Positions 19,101 through 26,969 of a stretch of 64,000 nt of DNA are shown here, piece after piece. Made by a program: the position numbers and the translations under genes. Source of the stretch: CAYSPG01 sp964432885 (lineage in GTDB: Bacteria > Bacteroidota > Bacteroidia > AKYH767-A > OLB10); assembly GCA_964432885.1 (NCBI GenBank), contig CAYSPG010000016.1:11507-75506 (forward strand). Direction: 5' to 3'. Position 1 is the stretch's first letter. Every line of letters starts with the position of its first letter. Under the pieces are notes generated by a model. The model had not been told where the DNA came from and ran no database searches. It saw only the letters and a program-made list of their open reading frames with translations.

Positions 19101-22100
19101 TTGAAAGATTGGTAAAGAAAATTTGAGCAGGCGAACATGATGCAACCGTTGGGGTACTGAAGTTAGCATGTGGCGATGATACGGTAATTAAGTTTGGATA
19201 CGTAATGGTATCGCTGCAGCCTGATGCAAATGTTGTTATCAATGTAATGGTATAAACACTGTCATTTAAATACGTATGTGTTGGATTTTGTTGCGTTGAC
19301 GAAGTTCCATCACCAAAATCCCACAGCCATGCCACAGCACTTGTATCGCTTGAATCGGAAAAAGTAACAGTGTAAGGTCTGCATCCTCCGCTTGCCGATG
19401 TGCTAAAATCAGCCGACAGGTAAGTAATATTAGGTTTAGTAATTGTACCAGTACAGCCGTAAGCATCCTTAATCCAAAGCGAAACATTTCCAGGAGGCGG
19501 TGTATAAAATGTGTGTACAGGCGTTTGTGTTGAATCAACTGTTCCATCACCTAAATTCCATCCCCACATAACATTTGGCCCTGGCCATGAGGTATCTGCA
19601 AATTGTACTGTTATCGGAAAACAAAACGAACTTTGCGTCATTGTAAAACCCGGAAACACGTGCCCGATATTTACTACTGCAGTATCGGTTATTGTACGGC
19701 TGCAATGAGCACTGCTTGCCGTAAGTGTTACAGTGTATTGTCCAAAATTGTGAAAGAAATAAGTAGGGCTAAAAGCTGTTGAAGTATCCGTTGGCGAAAA
19801 AATATCGTTAAAGTCCCACAGGTATGATGTTGCACCTGTTGATGTATTAGTAAACGTAACATACAATGCATTGCACTGTGTGGTGGAACCGTTTATTACA
19901 TACGATGGTTGTGGGTCTTCGGTAATTATAGTATCGTTATATGTATAGTTACAGCCATCGGCACCTGTAGCGGTAAGTGTAATTAAAAATGTGCCGGGCT
20001 GATTGTAGGTGTGCGTTGGTGTTGCAGATGATGATGTGGCGGTTCCATCCCCAAAATTCCAAACTATGTTTGAAAACGTATTTGGAATTAAACTAAAATT
20101 TATTGGTGTGTCATCACACGTTGCGTGTGTGCTTGCCTGAATGGGGTTAGGTATTCCAAGTGTAATTGTAGTACTTATACTTGTCATACAACCAAAAATG
20201 GTTGTGATATTAAGTATAACAGTATATGTACCGGGCTGTGCATAGTTGTGAATTGGAAACTGTGTGCTGTCATGCGGTGAGCCATCTCCAAAATCCCAAT
20301 CCCACACAGCTACATCACCTGTTGTGTCGCTAAAATGTATTTCGTACGGTGCGCAGGGTGTTGCCTGCACGTATGTAATGGGCGATAGTAAAAGTGGTTT
20401 TACATTTACAATTGCAAAAGGCTGAAATGTTTGGGAACACCCTGCACCGCTATTGCCATACATGTTTGCTGTAAGTGTAACTATATATACACCTGCAGTA
20501 TCATAAACGTGCGAAGGATTTTGCACGTTGCTTGAATCACCATCGCCAAATTGCCAATTCCAAATAGAACTTGCGCCTGTAGGGTCAGCAAAATTTACTG
20601 TAAGCGGCATGCAACCTTCAATGGTATCGGGCAAGGTATATGCAACCGGTGAGGCAGCAACAGTAATAAAACTGTTTTTCAACATTGTGTCTTTACAGCC
20701 GGCAGATGAGGTTACAATTAATCTTACATTATATGTGCCTATGTTATTATATGTATGCGAAGGATTTTGCGCTGCCGATGTGTTGGCTGCGCCAGAACCG
20801 GGGTCGCCAAAATTCCAACTGTATGCAACAATGCCGGGATAAGGCACTGCACTAAAATTTACAGGTAATGCAGGACAGCCTTTTAATGGAGTTGCACTAA
20901 GGGTTGCCGTTATATCATTTATAGTTACCACATTGGTTTGCGAAATAATGGCCTCGCATCCGTTGGCAGTGTATGCATGTAGAATTACTGTATAAGTTCC
21001 TGCTGTGGTGTAAACGTTTGACGGGCTTAAACTGGTAGATGTGTTTCCATCACCAAATTCCCATAGGTAAGTATAACTGCCTGATGAAGGAGTAGTGTTA
21101 TTAAACTGAACACTGTGCGGAGCACAACCCGTAGGGCTTGTTACCGTAAAGTTAGGATTAGGTAGTTGGTCAACATCTATAACGTTATTATACGTAACAC
21201 CTCCATTACAACCGCTTGCAGTAGTTACATAAAGGGTAACAGAATAAGTTCCGCTTGAGCTGTATGTATGCGAAGGATTGGTAGTTGTAGAAGTATTTAG
21301 TGCTCCTGATGCCGGGTCGCCAAAAGTCCATTGGTAGCTTGTGGCACCAGTAATTGCACCAGCTGTAAAATTTACAGTATGCGGAGCACAACCTGAACTA
21401 TCATCAATAGTGAATGTAGGGACTAATGCATTGCCAATATTTATAAAGTTGGGCATTACAATAGTATCGCTGCAGCCATTTACATTTTGAGCAATAAGTG
21501 TAACTGTAAAACTTCCCTGTGCGCCATACGTATGTGTTGGGGTTGGCAGAGTTGATGTGTTTGCTGCCCCTGATGAAGGTTGACCAAAATTCCATTGGTA
21601 AGAAGTTATTCCTGGTGTAGGGCATGAAAACTGTATTACCTGATTGGCAGTACATGTTGAAGTTGGATTTGCTGTTATAGTTGCATTGGGCCTTGCATAT
21701 ACATTAATGTAGCTGGGCTTGGTTAATATATCATTACAACCAAATGTGGTGTAAGCAACAAGTTTTACTGTGTATAAACCTGGTGTTGTGTAAATATGTG
21801 TGGGGTTAGTAAGTGTTGATGATGAACCATCACCAAAATCCCAAATGTAATTGGATGCAAACTGCGATGAGTTGGTAAATGAAACCGTTAAATCTTCGCA
21901 GCCACTTAACGTATTTGCCGTAAATGCTGCGGTAGGAAATGCAACCGTTTGAATATAGTTGGTAATAATAAGTGTATCGGATTGGCCTGAGGTGCTGTTA
22001 TACGCAATAAGCTTTACAGTATAAAAACCCGGAGCAAGATAAACGGCCTGCGGGTTTGGTAAAGTCGAAGTTCCAACCCCTGCACCAAAATCCCAAAAAT

Positions 22101-22290
22101 AACTTGTGGCCTGTAATGATGTGTTTGTAAAATGTACTGTTAATGGTACACATCCCACAGTGGTGTCGGCTGTAAATGATGCTGATGGAATTTGCGCTTG
22201 CGCAGTTCCGGCATATAAATAAAAAACGGCAAGCGCCATTAAGCGCATCACAGTTTTTATATATGTTTTTTTAGTCGTAGAGTTTCCCAT
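16165..22290 (-). CDS. Giant exported protein with about 20 PKD modules and FN3-like modules
   Basis: A protein of 2041 residues. An N-terminal signal peptide (ends about residue 33, AQAQ) is followed by about 20 PKD modules of 80-90 residues, counted by eye, each with a GCxPxxVxFTN-like start and a WDFGDG-like core; several cores are degenerate (WDFNDI, WNLGVGG, WMIGTI). From about residue 1750 come FN3-like modules. Such proteins are usually surface adhesins carried by the T9SS and end in a CHU_C/type B sorting domain; this one stops at TVTQTEVDE in what looks like the middle of an FN3-like module, with no sorting domain. It is the second gene of an operon with the FN3-like gene 55 bp upstream. 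It is likely secreted or periplasmic, role in adhesion inferred. Confidence 0.9.
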   Translation of the reverse strand: MGNSTTKKTYIKTVMRLMALAVFYLYAGTAQAQIPSASFTADTTVGCVPLTVHFTNTSLQATSYFWDFGAGVGTSTLPNPQAVYLAPGFYTVKLIAYNSTSGQSDTLIITNYIQTVAFPTAAFTANTLSGCEDLTVSFTNSSQFASNYIWDFGDGSSSTLTNPTHIYTTPGLYTVKLVAYTTFGCNDILTKPSYINVYARPNATITANPTSTCTANQVIQFSCPTPGITSYQWNFGQPSSGAANTSTLPTPTHTYGAQGSFTVTLIAQNVNGCSDTIVMPNFINIGNALVPTFTIDDSSGCAPHTVNFTAGAITGATSYQWTFGDPASGALNTSTTTNPSHTYSSSGTYSVTLYVTTASGCNGGVTYNNVIDVDQLPNPNFTVTSPTGCAPHSVQFNNTTPSSGSYTYLWEFGDGNTSTSLSPSNVYTTAGTYTVILHAYTANGCEAIISQTNVVTINDITATLSATPLKGCPALPVNFSAVPYPGIVAYSWNFGDPGSGAANTSAAQNPSHTYNNIGTYNVRLIVTSSAGCKDTMLKNSFITVAASPVAYTLPDTIEGCMPLTVNFADPTGASSIWNWQFGDGDSSNVQNPSHVYDTAGVYIVTLTANMYGNSGAGCSQTFQPFAIVNVKPLLLSPITYVQATPCAPYEIHFSDTTGDVAVWDWDFGDGSPHDSTQFPIHNYAQPGTYTVILNITTIFGCMTSISTTITLGIPNPIQASTHATCDDTPINFSLIPNTFSNIVWNFGDGTATSSSATPTHTYNQPGTFLITLTATGADGCNYTYNDTIITEDPQPSYVINGSTTQCNALYVTFTNTSTGATSYLWDFNDIFSPTDTSTAFSPTYFFHNFGQYTVTLTASSAHCSRTITDTAVVNIGHVFPGFTMTQSSFCFPITVQFADTSWPGPNVMWGWNLGDGTVDSTQTPVHTFYTPPPGNVSLWIKDAYGCTGTITKPNITYLSADFSTSASGGCRPYTVTFSDSSDTSAVAWLWDFGDGTSSTQQNPTHTYLNDSVYTITLITTFASGCSDTITYPNLITVSSPHANFSTPTVASCSPAQIFFTNLSSNATSFFWDFGDGATSVVDTPSHVYNIPGDYTVTLIAINGACADTIVKTDYIHIPGSYAYFTLTSNLNCAGNLVTFADSSINAYIQIWNFGDGSVDSTHNPTHLYVDSGIFVVTLITIDSLGCMSYYTYPDSIVVHPSPTANGFTTDTVGCNAYTVNFTETCINETAYAWHFGDGDTSSLANPQHVYQNAGTYYPWLVAINQYGCTDTFYFAYPVNVHQTPTASFTPSVNSGCTTLDVSFTNTSTNLVSPTYFWNFQNGVISMLPNNSTSYADSGAYNVMLVVTNENLCSDTAYQTINVHLTPTAIGATTDTAGCSPYTCTFTNNSVFSDSYLWNFGNTATSTDSTPVYTYTVGGSYTATLIAYNNFGCSDTMVFPYSINVSQTPTAQFTPSTTSGCTNLIVSFTNTSTDTISPLYTWNLGVGGITSVFSPTFTYTDSSVNNISLIVSNGNGCNDTAFATVTVYLSPTANASTTDTSGCTPYTTAFTNLSTTADSYLWVFGDGTTSTDTNATHTYTTGGDYQVYLIAYNSFGCSDTFYLPNTIHALQSPTAAFTASATTGCSGNTFVLNNQSTNTSNPTYSWMIGTIPSADENPSVVLVDPGFYTVTLLVVNDNGCADSIEQQNYLQVYDTIPPPENVIYSVSVLSNTQTEIRWQPSASLDLGAYKIWRLDAATGNYNNVMTINNPLNGNFNLDPRYTDSGLNTLDNTYTYKIQTLDVCSYALPLTALREHTSINISAQQNGTAIDINWTPYGGCSVATYELTRVEVSNGSTALIAILPGTQTSYQDTTLMCPFDYSYQVRATDLCGNPFESFSDTAIAQPQNILAGQQADIVRSTVVNNAYVLTEWTEPTLFPDRVLEYQILRSADTNATNYTIIGAVPAGVYSFDDMNVNVKEYNYYYKVEVINDCHLAGMQSSNSSSILLQSQWQYANARLWWTEYDKWDNGVDHYTVEKYNWDTGQWEVIKTVPGTVTQTEVDE

Positions 22291-22345
22291 ACGCTTTGTT
22301 TAAGTTATTCATTTGTGTATTGGTGCCCAAAGTGTTTGAAAAAAT

Positions 22346-22918
22346 TTATTGTTTGCTTCCTGTTTCAGTTTTCTTTTCTGATGCCACATTATTAATGCTT
22401 TCGCCCTGGTTTATTATTGCATTTACTGCACTATAATATTGTGTACCGTCTTTTGCAATTTTCTTTACACGGTAAAAAGCGTATCCGGCCGGTGGCGTTT
22501 GGTCCATCCATGAATAAAATAGTTCAACTGGTGTGCCAATGCCTTCTTTAATACCTACCGACTCATATCCTTTACCGTCTGATGAACGTTCTACAATATA
22601 TATACAGTCTGCCGTTTCATTTTTTGCAGTCCAGTTCAAAAAAACCTTACCACTGTTATAAGTAGTGGTGTAGTTATAAATGTTTGAACTATTTGGCGAA
22701 GCCGCAGCCAGCATGTTGCCATTTGAATTTGCTTGTCCCTGTGCCGGCCTGATGGTAATCATCATCAGGAAAAAAATAATGGCTTGCACAAAAAACAAAA
22801 ACTTTAATGCAGAGCCCTGCATACCGTCACGGTTATAATATCTGCGTGGTTTCGAGTACATGGCGTAGCGGTTTTCGCGTACCATTTTGTAAAATTCCAT
22901 TGAATTGATAGTGTTCAT
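22346..22918 (-). CDS. Small secreted or membrane-anchored FN3-like protein
   Basis: A protein of 190 residues. A charged N-terminus of about 35 residues precedes one hydrophobic segment (residues 39-56) that could be a signal peptide or an anchor. Residues 75-165 resemble the FN3-like module that often precedes T9SS sorting domains: FLNWTAKNE, YIVERSSDGKGYESVG, then AFYRVKKIAKDGTQYYS. No sorting domain follows; the tail is Ser/Lys rich. Upstream are an unusually good Shine-Dalgarno sequence and an inverted repeat. It is the first gene of an operon with the giant PKD gene, which suggests a shared surface structure. Exact role unknown. Confidence 0.8.
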   Translation of the reverse strand: MNTINSMEFYKMVRENRYAMYSKPRRYYNRDGMQGSALKFLFFVQAIIFFLMMITIRPAQGQANSNGNMLAAASPNSSNIYNYTTTYNSGKVFLNWTAKNETADCIYIVERSSDGKGYESVGIKEGIGTPVELFYSWMDQTPPAGYAFYRVKKIAKDGTQYYSAVNAIINQGESINNVASEKKTETGSKQ

Positions 22919-22925
22919 AATTAAA

Positions 22926-22931
22926 TCCTCC
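22926..22931 (-). promoter_or_regulatory. Strong Shine-Dalgarno sequence of the FN3-like gene
   Basis: On the minus strand GGAGGA lies 7 nt before the ATG at 22918. Other starts in this window lack such a site, as is usual in Bacteroidota, so this one stands out. It also fixes the start codon. Confidence 0.7.
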
Positions 22932-22942
22932 TTAGTTTTTGT

Positions 22943-22976
22943 TATCCTAATTTACGCTTATGGGTTGCTTAGGATA
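22943..22976 (-). promoter_or_regulatory. 8-bp inverted repeat in the leader of the FN3/PKD operon
   Basis: TATCCTAA at 22943-22950 and TTAGGATA at 22969-22976 are perfect inverted copies with 18 bp between. They lie 12 bp upstream of the ribosome binding site. It may be an operator or an mRNA stem near the ribosome binding site; the sequence cannot decide. Confidence 0.5.
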
Positions 22977-23425
22977 TGGTAATTGTTGTTTAAATATTAC
23001 AGTTGCTGATTGTTGTTTTTATGTGTTTGATTTGGTTTATACACATTGACTTTGCTTTTTGTTACAGTGTTTATTGCGGGTATTTTCATCCATGAGTTTG
23101 AAATTTGATTACGTTTAACGGAAAGGTTATAAAAAGGATACACTTATTTTAACATTAAGGCATCCACAGGTAACTATGGGGTGATATAAAACAGAACTGA
23201 CAGTATTATATTACAACCATCTATTGAAGTATCTGCGCTTCCTCACATCATTTTTTTTTAAAAGAGGCAAAACTTTAAACAACTCATCTTTATCGAAAGA
23301 GGTATAAGGTGCAGCTTTTCTTACACAACACACGTGATAAAAAAAATATTTTAAAAAAACTAAAACCTTACAAAAATCACTACGTATGAATAGCATATTT
23401 AAATTTTCAAACCCCCATTCATACT
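22977..23425. other. Intergenic region between divergent genes, no gene seen
   Basis: About 450 bp separate the FN3-like gene leader and the next plus-strand gene. The stretch is AT-rich. I see no convincing coding region (a 61-residue minus-strand frame at 23211-23396 has no recognisable features), no tRNA and no terminator-like hairpin. It must hold promoters for both directions, but I found no exact TAnnTTTG element close to either start. Confidence 0.5.
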
Positions 23426-24892
23426 ATGGATATTTTACGTAAAACCATCAAAAAATTAAGTGATGCCGAATATCAGGCTCTGCTGCAACAAGTAGCCGGA
23501 AAAAAGAAAAACAAGCCTTACATGGTGCTTGAAACCACGCGTACGCGTGATGATATAGATGACACATCCATGATGGATATGTTGCAGGTAAATCCAAGTG
23601 CATACTATACATTAAAATCGCGTTTAAACTCACGCATTGCCGAAATACTTTCAAAAAAGGTTGAGAACCCAATTAAAGATTTGATGGAAGAAGTTGCTCG
23701 TGTACCAGCTACTTTATATGCACCCAATAGAGAATTTGCAATACGGTCATTAATTGAACTTGAAAAACAGTTGAAAGAGTATGACATGAACTATGAGCTT
23801 ATTACGGTATATAAAACTCTTATGCAACTGCATTTATTTCATGAGGACTATGAGTACTATGATAAGCTATACACAAGGCATGTTGCGTATTCACTTGCTG
23901 TTTCAAAAGCCGAACAATTATTTTACCTGTTTACAAAAAAAATGGGCATTTATTTATTAACGCGCGACAACGAACAACTGGAAGAAGTGATTTTGTTGAA
24001 AAGAGAAATATCGAACATTGCCGAGTTGTATGAATCTCATCGCTTGTTTGTTTTGTATAGCATAGTGCGTATTTATTATTTGTGTAGCATTCCCGAAAAA
24101 CGCAACGAGTTAAAATCGCAGGAACAGGAAATAGAAACTACCCTGCATCAAATGCGAGGAATTTTTGAAAAGTATCCTCTTGATACTTTTTATAATCAGA
24201 TAAAACCGGTAGCCGATGTGCTGCAATATGAGTATTATCAAAAAACAAATAGTCAGGTGAGAGCCGATCATTTTCTTGCACAGTTAAATGATTTGATGCT
24301 TGAATGGTGCAGCAAACACAGCATGTTGTTTTTTGTTACGCAGTTTTTGCGTTCGCGAATAGAAAAGTTTTTAAATGATGGTAACCTCGAAAAACTTACC
24401 GAGCTAAATACCCAGCTGGAACAAACTTTTGATAGCAATACAAACGAAGCTTACCATTATATTTCGTTCAGGTTGTTTATATCTATTGGTAAATTTTACA
24501 CTAAAGATTATCATGGCGCAGCACGAACAATAAACGATTTACGCAATGCCATTTCAATGAAACATTATTTGCATGCTGATATTGAGTGTAAATTGTTTCA
24601 GGCTTTAAATTATTGCATGATGGGCGAAGATAGTTTGTGCCATCAGATAATTGCTAGTTTAAAAAGACAAATAGCAGATGTAGAGCATGAGTATGAATCT
24701 ACAAGGATTTTTATTAAAATGCTTAAAACTGCCATGAAGCCTTCTGACTATCGCAAAAAAATAAAGAGGGTTAACGATTTGTATAATCAGTTTAATGAAA
24801 CAAACAATTGCCCTAAACCTGTACTTTCATTTTTACGTATGGATGAAAATGCAATCCGCAAACTTACCAACCCAATAAAAGACGAAGAATAA
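23426..24892 (+). CDS. Hypothetical helical-repeat protein
   Basis: A soluble protein of 488 residues with no signal peptide and no family I can name. Residues 1-80 are a charged helical domain (MDILRKTIKKLSDAEYQ, then DMLQVNPSAYYTLKSRLNSRI). The remainder is almost entirely alpha-helical, Tyr/Leu-rich, with pairs of helices that look like TPR-type repeats (around FISIGKFYTKDYHGAARTIN). The gene is flanked by a long non-coding stretch and a strong terminator, so it is transcribed alone. It lies divergent to the FN3/PKD operon; a link is possible but unproven. Confidence 0.8.
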   Translation: MDILRKTIKKLSDAEYQALLQQVAGKKKNKPYMVLETTRTRDDIDDTSMMDMLQVNPSAYYTLKSRLNSRIAEILSKKVENPIKDLMEEVARVPATLYAPNREFAIRSLIELEKQLKEYDMNYELITVYKTLMQLHLFHEDYEYYDKLYTRHVAYSLAVSKAEQLFYLFTKKMGIYLLTRDNEQLEEVILLKREISNIAELYESHRLFVLYSIVRIYYLCSIPEKRNELKSQEQEIETTLHQMRGIFEKYPLDTFYNQIKPVADVLQYEYYQKTNSQVRADHFLAQLNDLMLEWCSKHSMLFFVTQFLRSRIEKFLNDGNLEKLTELNTQLEQTFDSNTNEAYHYISFRLFISIGKFYTKDYHGAARTINDLRNAISMKHYLHADIECKLFQALNYCMMGEDSLCHQIIASLKRQIADVEHEYESTRIFIKMLKTAMKPSDYRKKIKRVNDLYNQFNETNNCPKPVLSFLRMDENAIRKLTNPIKDEE

Positions 24893-24919
24893 AATGTGAA
24901 AACCATTTTTATTTTTATG

Positions 24920-24949
24920 CCGGCACACCGTAATGTGCCGGTTTTTTTT
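24920..24949 (+). terminator. Rho-independent terminator
   Basis: CCGGCACA at 24920-24927 pairs with TGTGCCGG at 24934-24941 around a 6-nt loop, followed by eight T at 24942-24949. It closes the helical-repeat gene 27 bp after its stop codon. Confidence 0.92.
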
Positions 24950-25011
24950 ATTGCAGTACATTACTATTTGTAGTTTCGCAGCAATTACAATTGTGTAACC
25001 AGCAACGTGTT

Positions 25012-25707
25012 ATGCCTGAGAAAATTCCTGATATAAAAATTTTATTTGAAGATTATTACTTAATGGTTGTAAGTAAACCGGCAGGGTTGATGGTTGAAAA
25101 CGATTTGTATGGAAACCCATCGCTTGAAAAATGTACACTAATGCATCTGCAAAAAAAGTTTCCTTCGAATAAGGAACATTATATTGCCTTTCCACATCGT
25201 ATTGACCGTGTAACGGAAGGTATTGTAGTAATTGCTAAAACCCAAACATCGCTGAGAGTACTAAGTCATCAATTTGAAATTCGAAGTGTTTCAAAAATTT
25301 ATTATGCATTAACAGCAAAACTTCCTCTACATAAAAGCGGTGCATTAAAACACTATTTAAAAAAAGATACAAAAGAAAAAAAGGCGGTGATTTTAAAGAA
25401 CGAACGAAGCGGTTATAAAACTTGCGAACTTAAATATGATGTGGAAGGAGAAACAACAAAAAATCACAGCGTAATAAAAATAGAATTGCTTACGGGACGG
25501 TTTCACCAGGTGCGTGCCCAATTTGCATACGAAGGAATGCCACTGATTGGAGATAAAAAATATGGTTCAGGAGTTGAATATCCTGAAAACGGAATAGCAC
25601 TTATTGCAAAATCAATTTTATTTAATCATCCAAAAACTGGCGAAGAATTATTTTTTGAAATTCCTTTTCCAAAAAATAAATATTGGGATAAAAAAGTTAA
25701 CCGATAA
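25012..25707 (+). CDS. RluA-family RNA pseudouridine synthase
   Basis: A protein of 231 residues that would convert uridine to pseudouridine in rRNA or tRNA. The catalytic Asp is in the motif PHRIDRVTEGIVV (usual form HRLDxxTSG), and the family C-terminal motif is LLTGRFHQVRAQFA. It lacks an S4 domain, as do the short RluA members. ATG 25012 is chosen; a TTG at 24991 in frame would add 7 residues. The last 11 bp overlap the end of the convergent acyl-CoA dehydrogenase gene. The RNA target cannot be told. Confidence 0.92.
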   Translation: MPEKIPDIKILFEDYYLMVVSKPAGLMVENDLYGNPSLEKCTLMHLQKKFPSNKEHYIAFPHRIDRVTEGIVVIAKTQTSLRVLSHQFEIRSVSKIYYALTAKLPLHKSGALKHYLKKDTKEKKAVILKNERSGYKTCELKYDVEGETTKNHSVIKIELLTGRFHQVRAQFAYEGMPLIGDKKYGSGVEYPENGIALIAKSILFNHPKTGEELFFEIPFPKNKYWDKKVNR

Positions 25708-26836
25708 CTGAACGCGAAATCACAATTTTTTGCACTTCGGAAGTTCCCTCGTAAATCTGTGTAATTTTTGCATCACGCATTAGCCGCTCCACATGAAAAT
25801 CTTTTACGTATCCGTATCCACCATGCACCTGTACAGCTTCCACACTAACTTCCATAGCAACACGTGAAGCATATAGCTTAGCCATTGATCCGGCAAGGTC
25901 ATAATTCAGATGTTGGTCTTTAAGCCATGCTGCCTTAAGGCACATTAAACGAGCTGCTTCTATTTCGGTAGCCATATCGGCAAGTTTAAATTGTATGGCC
26001 TGGTGCTTGCTTATTTCTTTTCCAAAGGCTTTGCGCTCTTTTGAATATTTAAGAGCAAGTTCGTAAGCGCCTGATGCAATGCCCAATGCCTGCGAGGCTA
26101 TGCCTATGCGTCCGCCCGAAAGAGTTTTCATGGCAAATTTAAATCCAAACCCATCTTCGCCAATGCGGTTTGCTTTTGGAACTTTTACATCGGTAAACAT
26201 AAGAGAATGTGTATCGCTTCCGCGTATGCCAAGTTTATTTTCTTTAGGGCCTACTGTAAATCCAGGCATTCCTTTTTCCACTATCAAACAATTAATTCCC
26301 TTGTGACCCTTTGCCACATCGGTTTGTGCCATTACCAAATAATATGTTGCCGTGTTGCCATTTGTAATCCAGTTTTTGGTTCCGTTAAGCAAATAATAAT
26401 CGCCCATGTCAACAGCGGTTGTCCGCTGCGAAGTTGCATCGCTGCCTGCTTCAGGTTCGCTAAGGCAAAATGCACCTATCACTTCGCCCTTGGCTAGTGG
26501 GGTTAAATATTTTTGTTTTTGTTCCTCGCTTCCAAAACTTTCAATGCCCCAGCAAACAAGTGAATTATTTACACTCATTACCACACTTACACTTGCATCC
26601 ACTTTCGAAATTTCTTCCATAGCAAGTACATACGAAATGGTATCGAGTCCGGCACCTCCGTATTTCGGGTCAACCATCATTCCTAAAAAACCCAGTTCGC
26701 CCAACTTTTTAATTTGTTCGGTCGGAAATTTTTGGTTGTCATCGCGTTCAATAACGCCAGGTAGCAATTCGGTTTGTGCAAAATCGCGGGCAGCTTTTTG
26801 AATCATCAAATGCTCTTCGCTTAGTGTAAAAGTCAT
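25697..26836 (-). CDS. Acyl-CoA dehydrogenase (short-chain type)
   Basis: A flavoenzyme of 379 residues for the first step of fatty acid or amino acid beta-oxidation. The family signatures are AFCLSEPEAGSDA (FAD and substrate binding), KNWITNG, the central SGGRIGIASQALGIA, and at the end QIYEGTSEVQKIVISR, where Glu363 is the catalytic base as in butyryl-CoA dehydrogenases. Full family length. It is transcribed alone from a well-formed promoter at 26862-26892, back to back with anmK. No electron-transfer flavoprotein genes are nearby. Chain-length preference is inferred. Confidence 0.95.
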   Translation of the reverse strand: MTFTLSEEHLMIQKAARDFAQTELLPGVIERDDNQKFPTEQIKKLGELGFLGMMVDPKYGGAGLDTISYVLAMEEISKVDASVSVVMSVNNSLVCWGIESFGSEEQKQKYLTPLAKGEVIGAFCLSEPEAGSDATSQRTTAVDMGDYYLLNGTKNWITNGNTATYYLVMAQTDVAKGHKGINCLIVEKGMPGFTVGPKENKLGIRGSDTHSLMFTDVKVPKANRIGEDGFGFKFAMKTLSGGRIGIASQALGIASGAYELALKYSKERKAFGKEISKHQAIQFKLADMATEIEAARLMCLKAAWLKDQHLNYDLAGSMAKLYASRVAMEVSVEAVQVHGGYGYVKDFHVERLMRDAKITQIYEGTSEVQKIVISRSVIG

Positions 26837-26861
26837 ATAGTAAATTAATTTAGGAAGTGGC

Positions 26862-26892
26862 CAAAAGTAATAATAAGCCCTCTATCCCCAAA
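26862..26892 (-). promoter_or_regulatory. Promoter of the acyl-CoA dehydrogenase gene
   Basis: On the minus strand TTTG (26889-26892) and TACTTTTG (26862-26869) are separated by 19 bp, matching both Bacteroidota promoter elements. The -7 element lies 25 bp before the ATG. Confidence 0.6.
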
Positions 26893-26902
26893 AGAGGTGA
26901 AA

Positions 26903-26935
26903 TTGAAAGCAGCTAAAAGGAAAAACCTATTTTTG
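26903..26935 (+). promoter_or_regulatory. Promoter of anmK
   Basis: TTG at 26903-26905 and TATTTTTG at 26928-26935, 22 bp apart, match the Bacteroidota pattern. The start codon is 34 bp downstream. It stands back to back with the promoter of the acyl-CoA dehydrogenase gene. Confidence 0.45.
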
Positions 26936-26969
26936 AAAAGAAAAATATTTTTTAAGTAGAAAAAAATAA

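Noticed and set aside
23211..23396. Small minus-strand frame in the long intergenic stretch
   Set aside because: Cys/Phe/Lys composition without domain, promoter or ribosome site.
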